Source: JAFAYN01 sp963733105 (GTDB lineage: Bacteria > Gemmatimonadota > Gemmatimonadetes > Longimicrobiales > Longimicrobiaceae). From it: 64,000 nucleotides of DNA. The notes under the pieces are model-generated. The model ran no database searches, was not told where the DNA came from, and was given only the letters and a program-made list of their open reading frames with translations. The position numbers and the translations under genes are program-made. Below are positions 18,346 to 25,245 of the stretch, in pieces; the first letter of the stretch is position 1, and every line of letters starts with the position of its first letter. The stretch covers positions 124,001 to 188,000 of the forward strand of contig CAVTCB010000019.1 in NCBI GenBank assembly GCA_963733105.1. The letters are read 5' to 3'.

Positions 18346-20840
18346 CGGCAGAACGCCGGATCGCTCCACAGCGGCCTGAACTGCGGGTCCACGAGCGCGT
18401 ACGCCTTGAAGTTGCCGCGGGTCCGGACGTAGTGGCAGAGCAGGTCGCGGGCCTGCTCCCTCTCGCCGAGCACCAGCCGCAGGTACGCCTCGTCGTAGGC
18501 GAGGTACAGGTTGAGGGCCGGGTCGTCCCCGGCTTCCTCGCGGGCCCGGGCGAGCAGCGCCCGGGCCCGCTCCTCCTGGCCGGCGCGCGCCAGCACCACC
18601 GCCGTCCTCACCACCCGGTAGATCGGGTGGTACGGCCGCCCGGCATCCCGGGCCTTCTCCGGAGGGTCGATCCTCGACAGCTCCCTCAGGAGCTGGAGCG
18701 CCTGCGCGGTGTCCGGCCGCTCGACGGACGGGTGGCTCAGGACCGCGAGCCGGCACTGCACGAACGTCCAGTTCCCCGGGAACTTCCTGAGCCCCACGTC
18801 GCACCAGCGCCTCGCCTCGGCGGGGCGCTCCAGCATCAGCGTGATGCGGTAGAGCTTCTCCAGCACCTGGTCGACGTCCCGCAGGTAGGCGTCCTTCTCG
18901 TACGCCTGCCGGGCCGCGAACTCCGCCTCCACCAGGTCGGGCTTGAAGCGGAGCACCTCGCTGAGCGTGCTCCAGGCGCCCGCCAGGGAGGGGTCGGCCG
19001 CGGTCGCGGCGCGCAGGTCGGCCTCCGCGCGGGTGGCCAGCGCCTTCCACTCTTCCGGGGGAATCGGGCCCGTGTCGGCCTCCAGCCAGGACGCCGTCCC
19101 GCGGAGCTCCAGCGCGGGCGCGTACGTGGGGTCGAGGGCGAGGGCGTGCTCGGCGTGCTTCCGTGCCTCCCGGGTCCACACCCGCTTCTGGGGCGCCTTG
19201 GTCGCCCCGATCCGGTAGAGGGCCAGCCACCCGCGCCTCACCGACGGCTCCACCCACCGCGGGTCGATCTCGCCGGCCTGCGCCAGCAGGGAGTCGGCGA
19301 TGTCCAGCATCCGTCCCGTGGTCTGCAGCGCCACTGCGTCGGGCTGGCCGGCGATCTCCAGCCCGTCCTCGCACATCTCCTCCGCCCGCGAGAGCAGCTC
19401 GCGGGCGCGGTCGCTCCGGGTGCCGGCGGTCCACTCCCGGAGCCGGATCTCCTTCCCGAGCCTCGCGCGGAGGAACTCCGCCACGTCGGCCGCGAGGTCG
19501 CTCCCCAGCGAGAACCGCTCGCCCAGGGGGCGCACCAGCACCGTGCCGTCCAGCTCCTCGCCCGAGTTCGCGTCGACCAGGTGCACGGTGAGGCGCAGGC
19601 TGTCGCCGGACCGCCGCAGGCTCGCGTCGAGGAGGGTCCCCACGCCCAGCGCCCTGCGGAGGCTGTCCGGAGAGACCGCCCGCCCCCTGAACGGCTTGAC
19701 CCCGTTGGGGGACACCACGTAGAGCCCCTCCACGCGCGCGAGCTGGTGGATCAGGCTCTCGGTGAGGTCGTCGAGGAGGTAGCCGAGGGTCGGGTCGCCG
19801 CTGTGGTTCTCGAAGTACAGGACCGCGATGCGGTTCGCCGCGGTGGGGGGCGCCACGGCCGGGCCGTCTCCGCGGAGCCACGCGACGGCGGTCGCCAGCA
19901 CGACCAGCCCCGCGGCCAGGATGGCGGCGAGCCGGGCGAAGCGGCGGGGCCGCCGGGCGTCCGGGAGCGGGACGTGGGCGCCGTCGTCGTCACCGGGAGC
20001 GTGCGGCGGCGCCTCAGGCGGCGGGGTCTCCGTGCGCCGGGGCGGCTCCTGCGGGGCGGGCGGAAGCGGGGAAGGCGGGGAGGTCCTCAGGCGCGTCGCG
20101 AGGGCTACGACCTCCGGGTCGGGCTCCATCTCGTAGGCTCCCCGGAGCATCGCCGCGTGGATCTCGGCGTGGCGGATGGCCGAGACCCGATCACCGGCCG
20201 CTTCCAGGGCCCGCATGAGCCGGAGCGCCACGCGCGAGGTGTGCGGGTCGTGGGCCGCCACCTGCTTCCACCACCTCACCGCCTCCTCCGCCTCACCGGC
20301 GGTCTCCGCATCCCCGGCGAGGCGCTCCAGGGCGTCCGCGTAGGCCTGCGCCAGCCGGCTCCGCTCCCTCTCCACCCACTCCTCGAAGGCGGGAGCGTCG
20401 GAGACGTAGAACCCGTCCAGGAAGGGGCCCCGGTACAGCTCTACCGCCCGGCGCGCGTCCCCGGCCCGGATGGCGGCCTCGAACCCGGCCACGTCGCTGG
20501 AGACGACCTCCGGGTTCAGGGAGAGGTCGTCACCCGGGGTCAGGAACGCGTCCTCGCCCAGCTCCCTGCGGAGGGCGGACAGGGCGACGGAGAGGAGGTG
20601 CCGGGCGTTGTCGTTCTCGGGCCAGAGGTAGCCGATGACCTTCTCGCGGGTCAGTGACCCGGTGCGATGGGTCGCGAGCAGGGCCAGGAGCGCGATCCGG
20701 CGCCTGTGGGCCGCCCGCCCCGCGAGCGGCCCCGAAGGGCCCTCGACCTGTGCCTCACCCAGCGTCAGGACGTTGAACGACAAGAGTTTACGGGGGAGGT
20801 TGATGGATACGCGAGGAGGAGGTAGAGACCCGTCCCGCAT
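18342..20840 (-). CDS. BTAD-type transcriptional regulator with TM helix, TolB-like domain and TPRs
   Basis: 832 residues. The N-terminus is an OmpR-type winged helix (residues ~20-105, including LWPENDNARHLLSVALSALR) followed by a bacterial transcriptional activator domain (BTAD, ~110-265), as in SARP/AfsR-like activators. A Pro-rich linker leads to a single TM helix (~303-323). Beyond it lie a TolB/FlgO-like domain (IAVLYFENHSGDPTLGYLLDD, ~345-470) and helical TPR-like repeats to the end. The layout means a cytoplasmic DNA-binding end and a periplasmic sensing end in one chain. It is divergent from a LuxR-type gene starting within 60 bases. The start has no clear Shine-Dalgarno. Targets unknown. 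Confidence 0.85.
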   Translation of the reverse strand: MRDGSLPPPRVSINLPRKLLSFNVLTLGEAQVEGPSGPLAGRAAHRRRIALLALLATHRTGSLTREKVIGYLWPENDNARHLLSVALSALRRELGEDAFLTPGDDLSLNPEVVSSDVAGFEAAIRAGDARRAVELYRGPFLDGFYVSDAPAFEEWVERERSRLAQAYADALERLAGDAETAGEAEEAVRWWKQVAAHDPHTSRVALRLMRALEAAGDRVSAIRHAEIHAAMLRGAYEMEPDPEVVALATRLRTSPPSPLPPAPQEPPRRTETPPPEAPPHAPGDDDGAHVPLPDARRPRRFARLAAILAAGLVVLATAVAWLRGDGPAVAPPTAANRIAVLYFENHSGDPTLGYLLDDLTESLIHQLARVEGLYVVSPNGVKPFRGRAVSPDSLRRALGVGTLLDASLRRSGDSLRLTVHLVDANSGEELDGTVLVRPLGERFSLGSDLAADVAEFLRARLGKEIRLREWTAGTRSDRARELLSRAEEMCEDGLEIAGQPDAVALQTTGRMLDIADSLLAQAGEIDPRWVEPSVRRGWLALYRIGATKAPQKRVWTREARKHAEHALALDPTYAPALELRGTASWLEADTGPIPPEEWKALATRAEADLRAATAADPSLAGAWSTLSEVLRFKPDLVEAEFAARQAYEKDAYLRDVDQVLEKLYRITLMLERPAEARRWCDVGLRKFPGNWTFVQCRLAVLSHPSVERPDTAQALQLLRELSRIDPPEKARDAGRPYHPIYRVVRTAVVLARAGQEERARALLARAREEAGDDPALNLYLAYDEAYLRLVLGEREQARDLLCHYVRTRGNFKAYALVDPQFRPLWSDPAFCR

Positions 20841-20899
20841 TGTATGCGCAATCGCTCGGCTATCACAAGGCCGATCGTCGAACCCGAACGCGCCACGCC

Positions 20900-21514
20900 A
20901 TGTCCAGACGAGCCTACCATTCGTCGCACGACTCGGACCCGGACGGCCGGGAGCCCACGGCCTTCTTCGAGACGCTGGACCTGCTTCCGCAGCACCACGC
21001 GCTGATGACCCCGCGGGGCGAGGTCGTCCGGCTGAACCGCTGGCTCGTCGAGCTGCTCCGCAGGATCCCCCGGGGCAGGTACCTGGAGGAGGAGCTCGGC
21101 TCCTTCGCCCGCATCATCGCGGGCACCCGGGCGCCGCGGACCGGCGACGGGCACCTGGACGCGCTCCCCATACGCGAGCTCCATACGGCCGTGGGAACCT
21201 GCCGCATGTGGGGGTGGTGGGTGGAGCTGGACCGCTACGGCCTGGGCCGGCTGGTCCTCATGACGCTGCAGCCGATCGATCCCGACGTCCCCGACGAGGT
21301 GCTCCGGGCCCTTCTCGGGCTGACGCCCAAGGAGGTCGTCGTGGCCCGGCTCCTGTGCGACGGCCGGTCCAACGCCGGGATCGCGACGGCGCTCTGCATC
21401 AGCCGGCACACCGCCCGGCACCACGTGGCGAACGTCATGAGGAAGCTGGGCGTCCGGTCGCGGGCGGAGGTAGGCCCCAGGATCCGCGAGCTTCTCCGGG
21501 AAAAAGGCAACTAG
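20900..21514 (+). CDS. LuxR-type HTH transcriptional regulator
   Basis: 204 residues from ATG 20900 (MSRRAYHSSHDSDPDGREP). A TTG at 20840 would extend it by 20 residues into the start of the divergent gene and is less likely. The C-terminal HTH (~145-200) reads LTPKEVVVARLLCDGRSNAG, then ISRHTARHHVANVMRKLGV, a standard GerE/LuxR helix set. The N-terminal half (FFETLDLLPQHHALM..) is compatible with a small sensor domain but matches no motif I know; there is no receiver domain. It is head-to-head with the BTAD regulator and 42 bases ahead of a lipoprotein gene, so the three may form one regulatory unit. Confidence 0.85.
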   Translation: MSRRAYHSSHDSDPDGREPTAFFETLDLLPQHHALMTPRGEVVRLNRWLVELLRRIPRGRYLEEELGSFARIIAGTRAPRTGDGHLDALPIRELHTAVGTCRMWGWWVELDRYGLGRLVLMTLQPIDPDVPDEVLRALLGLTPKEVVVARLLCDGRSNAGIATALCISRHTARHHVANVMRKLGVRSRAEVGPRIRELLREKGN

Positions 21515-21529
21515 ACCACACCACTCTCG

Positions 21530-21556
21530 CCAACAAAGGCCAACAAAGGAGGTTCA
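21530..21556 (+). promoter_or_regulatory. Tandem CCAACAAAGG and strong ribosome site
   Basis: The ten-base word CCAACAAAGG occurs twice head to tail (21530-21549). The second copy runs into AAAGGAGG, a near-perfect Shine-Dalgarno, at the right distance from ATG 21557. Such strong sites are uncommon elsewhere in the window, which suggests efficient translation of the small lipoprotein. Confidence 0.6.
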
Positions 21557-22030
21557 ATGCGGATGTCGTTCCGACGCTGGAGCGCGATCTGCCTCGTGAT
21601 CGGGGCCGCCGGGACGGCGGGCTGCGGGGAGCACTCCCCGATCCCGCAGACGGTGGACGAGGTGTCGCACCGGAAACCGGGCGGAGGGACTCCGGCGGTG
21701 TACCGGGGCTCGCACCGGAGGGAGATCCGGTATCTCCTCGACCATGCGGCGGCGTGGCGCACGTCACGCGACACCCGGACCGACGGCGGGGTCCCGCCCT
21801 CGGTGCCCATCGGCCGAGGGTGCATCCGCGACACCTACGTGGCCGCCGCCGTGCAGCACGCGTGGGCCGCGGAAAGCTACTACCGCCTGCGGCACCCCGG
21901 GGCGGCGCGCATGGCCGTGGCGGTGCGCGGGGAGCTGGACCGGGCGGACGCGCTCTGCGCCGGGGCCGAGCGCGAGGGTCCGGACCGCTGCGAGACCCTG
22001 GACCTCTGGGGGTGCCCCGCACCGGTGTGA
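21557..22030 (+). CDS. Small putative lipoprotein of unknown function
   Basis: 157 residues with a basic start (MRMSFRRW), a hydrophobic core and a lipobox ending AGTAGC, so probably exported and lipid-anchored. The mature part contains several Cys (GCIRD, ALCAG, DRCETL, WGCP) that could form disulfides, and a His/Arg-rich middle. No domain recognised. It follows the LuxR-type regulator by 42 bases in the same direction and may be co-transcribed or controlled by it. Confidence 0.65.
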   Translation: MRMSFRRWSAICLVIGAAGTAGCGEHSPIPQTVDEVSHRKPGGGTPAVYRGSHRREIRYLLDHAAAWRTSRDTRTDGGVPPSVPIGRGCIRDTYVAAAVQHAWAAESYYRLRHPGAARMAVAVRGELDRADALCAGAEREGPDRCETLDLWGCPAPV

Positions 22031-22258
22031 CCTCCAGAGGTGTTGGACGGACAGGCCCGGATGCATTTCCATTCCGGACTTTGCCCTCAATGAGCTTTGG
22101 TGTTGCAGGGCACCGGGCCGCATCTGCATTTAATTTCGGCCACGCCATGCACTATCCTTTGTTTTGCCCCGCAGGTCAAGTCGTATCTCGCTTCACTGCC
22201 AGCCGATCTGCCGAGCCCGGACCGGCTGGTTCGCCGCGCCGCGTGAGACAAGGGCTCC

Positions 22259-22287
22259 TTGGCGGGGCCCCTGGCTACGGTTACACT
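22259..22287 (+). promoter_or_regulatory. Candidate sigma70 promoter for the BNR/MoaD pair
   Basis: TTGGCG (22259-22264), a 17-base spacer and TACACT (22282-22287) give a plausible -35/-10 pair, about 50 bases ahead of ATG 22336. The upstream part of this ~300-base gap (22031-22250) includes an AT-rich patch near 22125-22165 but no gene that I can support. Confidence 0.45.
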
Positions 22288-22335
22288 GTCCACACGTCCA
22301 TCCCGTCCGTTCCGCCCCGGCACCGGAGAACGTCC

Positions 22336-23463
22336 ATGGCTCCCGAAAGCTCCGCCCCTCCCTCCGAAGGCGACGTCCTGCTCCTGGTGGGCACCATGAA
22401 GGGCGCCTTCCTCGTCCGCTCCGACGCCGGGCGCAGGGAATGGCGCATCGACGGGCCTCACTTCCGCGGCGAGGCCGTGTACGCGCTGGCGTTCGACCAG
22501 CGGGGGGGGCGCCGCCGGGCGCTGGCGGGGACCAACAGCAACCACTGGGGGAGCGTGGTGCGCGCCAGCGACGACTTCGGCGCCACCTGGACGGCCCCCG
22601 AGCGGAAGAACGTCCGCTTCCCCGAGGGGTCGGAGCTGGCGCTGGCCAACGTCTGGCAGATCCGCCCCGGCCGGGCGAGCGAGCCGGACGTGGTGTACGC
22701 CGGCGTGGAGCCCGCCGCGCTCTTCGAGTCGCGCGACGCGGGGGAGACGTGGAGCCCCGTGGAGGGGCTGCTGGCGCACGAGCACCGCCCGCGGTGGATG
22801 CCGGGGGGCGGCGGCCTGTGCCTGCACACGGTGGTGCTGGACGCGGCCGAGCCGCGGCGCATGGGGGTGGCGATCTCCACCGGCGGCTTCTACCGCACGG
22901 ACGACGGCGGGCGCAGCTGGCAGGCGCGCAACGCCGGGGTGCGCGCGGAGTTCCTCCCGGACAAGTACCCGGAGTTCGGGCAGTGCGTGCACAAGGTGGT
23001 GAACCACCCCTCGCGCCCGGAGAGGCTCTTCCTCCAGAACCACTGGGGGCTGTACCGCAGCGACGACTGGGGCGACAGCTGGCAGGACGTGGCCAACGGC
23101 GTCCCCTCCGACTTCGGGTTCGCCATGGAGATGCACCCGCACGACCCGGACACGGTCTACATCGTCCCGCTGGACTCGGACGAGTTCCGCGTGGTGCCCG
23201 AGGCGAAGCTCCGCGTCTTCCGCACCCGCGACGCGGGCGCCTCGTGGGAGCCGCTGTCGGCCGGGCTCCCGCAGCAGGACGCGTACGAGACCGTGCTGCG
23301 CGACGCCCTGGCGGCGGACACGCACGACCCCGCGGGGATCTACTTCGGGACGCGCGGCGGCAAGCTGTTCGGCTCGGCGGACGAGGGGGAGAGCTGGAGC
23401 GAGATCACGGACGCGCTCCCGCCGATCGTGTGCGTCAAGGCCGCCGTGGTCGGGGCCGGCTGA
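22336..23463 (+). CDS. BNR/Asp-box beta-propeller protein (sialidase-like fold)
   Basis: 375 residues with at least six Asp-box motifs: SDDFGATW, SRDAGETW, TDDGGRSW, SDDWGDSW, TRDAGASW and SADEGESW. They are spaced along the chain as blades of a WD40/YVTN/BNR-type propeller. No signal peptide is visible, so it is probably cytosolic, and the arginine triad of true sialidases is not evident. Databases often label such proteins exo-alpha-sialidase, which I do not adopt. GGAG precedes ATG 22336. The stop overlaps the start of the MoaD/ThiS-like gene (TGATG), a tight coupling suggesting joint function. The substrate or role is unknown. Confidence 0.85.
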   Translation: MAPESSAPPSEGDVLLLVGTMKGAFLVRSDAGRREWRIDGPHFRGEAVYALAFDQRGGRRRALAGTNSNHWGSVVRASDDFGATWTAPERKNVRFPEGSELALANVWQIRPGRASEPDVVYAGVEPAALFESRDAGETWSPVEGLLAHEHRPRWMPGGGGLCLHTVVLDAAEPRRMGVAISTGGFYRTDDGGRSWQARNAGVRAEFLPDKYPEFGQCVHKVVNHPSRPERLFLQNHWGLYRSDDWGDSWQDVANGVPSDFGFAMEMHPHDPDTVYIVPLDSDEFRVVPEAKLRVFRTRDAGASWEPLSAGLPQQDAYETVLRDALAADTHDPAGIYFGTRGGKLFGSADEGESWSEITDALPPIVCVKAAVVGAG

Positions 23464-23744
23464 TGGAGGTCACCGTGGCGCTCCCCGGCGCCCTGCAGCC
23501 GTACGCCGGCGGGAGCCCCGAGGTGGTGCTCGACGACCCGTGCGGCACGGTGGGCGAGGCTCTCGGTGCGCTGGCCGGCCGCCACGCCGGGCTGGTGGAC
23601 CAGGTGATGGACGAGCGCGGGGAGGTGCGCCGCCACGTCAACGTCTTCGTGGACGGCGACGACATCCGCTTCCTCGCCGGCCTCGCCACGCCGCTCAGGG
23701 ACGGGAGCACCATCGTCATCTTCCCCGCCGTCAGCGGCGGCTAG
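23463..23744 (+). CDS. MoaD/ThiS-family ubiquitin-like protein
   Basis: 93 residues with the beta-grasp pattern of MoaD/ThiS: VTVALPGAL at the start, a helix region (VGEALGALAGRHAGL), NVFVDGDDIRF, and the tail IVIFPAVSGG. The C-terminal Gly-Gly is the feature used for adenylation and sulfur transfer or protein conjugation. No molybdopterin or thiamin genes are near. Its start overlaps the stop of the propeller gene by one base. I recall this gene pair from other bacteria, but its role is not established as far as I know. Confidence 0.85.
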   Translation: MEVTVALPGALQPYAGGSPEVVLDDPCGTVGEALGALAGRHAGLVDQVMDERGEVRRHVNVFVDGDDIRFLAGLATPLRDGSTIVIFPAVSGG

Positions 23745-23766
23745 CGTTGTCGCGTGGGTCGTCGGC

Positions 23767-23834
23767 GGGGCGCTCCCTCCGGAATCCGCCAACTCGCTTC
23801 GCTCAGACAGTGCGGATTCCTCCGGGAGCACCCC
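23767..23834 (+). terminator. Long inverted repeat behind the MoaD/ThiS-like gene
   Basis: Arms 23767-23789 and 23812-23834 pair at 19 of 23 positions around a 22-base loop that itself holds a small GC/TTC/GC fold. It lies about 25 bases past the stop at 23744, so it is probably a terminator. An unrelated repeat element follows. Confidence 0.55.
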
Positions 23835-23885
23835 ACCTCCTCCCGTGGGTGGCTCCTACTGCAACAGCTTGTGCCGTTGGCAGTT

Positions 23886-24020
23886 GCGTGAGGGATGCGA
23901 GCCCGAAGGGGCGAGACCCCGGGGGTAGTTTCCCGGGGGCTCGACTCCGTTAGCCGGCGTTGTTTGCCGGCTTACGGAGCCGCAGCCCGACCCCCGCGCC
24001 AGCGGGGGGCACGCCCGAAT
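23886..24020 (+). repeat. Structured extragenic repeat, copy 3
   Basis: Same element as at 3020-3153. The second stem is CCCCGGG/CCCGGGG (not CCCGCGC/GCGCGGG) and the third is AGCCGGC/GCCGGCT (23952-23958 with 23966-23972). Both arms changed together, while loops GTAGTTT-like and GTTGTTT are kept. It fills the gap between convergent genes and ends about 12 bases from the stop codon of the minus-strand gene. Confidence 0.85.
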
Positions 24021-24031
24021 CCCACGGCACC

Positions 24032-24934
24032 TCATCGTCCCCTCCTCCTCGGCAACGTACAGCGCAGGCGCGACATCCCGGGGAGCCCCTCGGTCTCCGC
24101 CTCGCTGGTGAGCCACACGGTGCCGTCGTCGTCGATGGCGACCGCCTCGCCCTGCCGCTCCGCGAGCGGGGCCAGGTCCACCACCAGGGGCTCGGCTGCG
24201 CCGCTGCCCGTCAGCTCGGCGGCGCGGTACAGGTACAGCGCGCGGTAGCTGCGCACCCCCACCCACTCGCCGTTGGGGCTGGCGGTGGCGGCCGTCACCC
24301 AGTCGAAGGGAACCACCGGCCTGGGCCGGAGCTCCCGGACCCGCTCCAGCGTCACCGTCTCCCCGGGGCGGAGCGGGGCGGGGAAGCGGTACAGCGTGAC
24401 GGGGTCGTGGCGCCCCTTGGTGACCACGAACACCTCCCCCCCCGGGAGCACGAAGAGGGCTTCGGCGTCGCGGGGCCCCTCGGGGTAGCGGGCGCGCAGC
24501 GCCACGGCGGGGGCCGTCCGCTCGTCGCCCGGGGCCGGCTCGGGGACCCGGTAGACGACCACCTCCTCGCGCCTCCCGGCGTTGTCCCCGGTGTCGGCGA
24601 CGTACAGGCACGATCCTCCCTCGCAGGGGCCCGCCTCCAGGTCCTCCCAGTCCCGGGCCTCCGCTCCCTCCACGCGCACCCGCCCCACGACCCGCCCGCC
24701 CTCGTCGAGCGCGAACAGCTCGGGCTCGGCGCCGGAGTCGTTGTGGGTCCACAGGACGCCCGGGCTCCTCCTCCCGCGCGCCAGGCCGCTGGTCTCCCGC
24801 ACCTCGGCGGGGAGCGTCTGCCGCCCGTCGATCCGGCAGAGCTGCGCCGGCTGCCGCTGGGCCGCCGCCGGAAGCACGGCGCCTCCGGCCAGGCAGAGCA
24901 GGACCCCCGTCCCGCCGATGATCTCACGCAGCAT
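24032..24934 (-). CDS. Secreted propeller-like protein of unknown function
   Basis: 300 residues with a signal peptide (MLREIIGGTGVLLCLAGGAV..AAAQ). The mature part contains VLWTHNDSGAEPELFALDE, ARDWEDLEAGPC and LYVADTGDNAG, conserved words of a family of extracellular beta-propeller proteins seen in many bacteria, with no established activity. Four Cys (LCRID, GPCEGGSC, LRC) may form disulfides. GGGGAGG precedes ATG 24934. The gene is divergent from the NRPS locus and could share its control region, but nothing ties it to peptide synthesis. Confidence 0.7.
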   Translation of the reverse strand: MLREIIGGTGVLLCLAGGAVLPAAAQRQPAQLCRIDGRQTLPAEVRETSGLARGRRSPGVLWTHNDSGAEPELFALDEGGRVVGRVRVEGAEARDWEDLEAGPCEGGSCLYVADTGDNAGRREEVVVYRVPEPAPGDERTAPAVALRARYPEGPRDAEALFVLPGGEVFVVTKGRHDPVTLYRFPAPLRPGETVTLERVRELRPRPVVPFDWVTAATASPNGEWVGVRSYRALYLYRAAELTGSGAAEPLVVDLAPLAERQGEAVAIDDDGTVWLTSEAETEGLPGMSRLRCTLPRRRGR

Positions 24935-25131
24935 TCACGTACCTCCCCTTTTCCGTTCACGTCGTGGAGCCCCGCCCGGGCGCTCCTGCCGGGGCCCGTG
25001 CCTCCCGCACACCGCGGTCCAGCGTGGTCGGCTCGCGCCGGTCCGCGGCGTCTCGAAGCGGTCAGTTTCACGAAAGTCCCGTACGTCCTGCCACTCCGCC
25101 CGTGCACTCCTTTCACCTCTCCGATGGCGGC

Positions 25132-25160
25132 TTGACAACAGGTGGCGGGTTCCGTACGCT
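25132..25160 (+). promoter_or_regulatory. Near-consensus sigma70 promoter for the NRPS operon
   Basis: TTGACA (25132-25137), exactly 17 bases, then TACGCT (25155-25160). It sits in the 311-base divergent gap and predicts a start of transcription near 25167, with an 80-base leader before GTG 25246. A perfect -35 hexamer is notable in DNA this GC-rich. No clear operator symmetry was seen. Confidence 0.6.
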
Positions 25161-25245
25161 CTTACGCTCCCCCATTTTCCACGCACCCGGTGTACGCCTT
25201 GCTCCGCTCCGCCCGCGCAGTCGCCACAGCCAGGGCCATCCGCCC

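Noticed and set aside
3020..24020. CRISPR array
   Set aside because: The repeat copies are few, ~135 bp long, kilobases apart and in both orientations.
24964..25245. Longer NRPS1 start
   Set aside because: The upstream in-frame codons cross the promoter and are not domain-like; GTG 25246 lies just before the C-domain motif.
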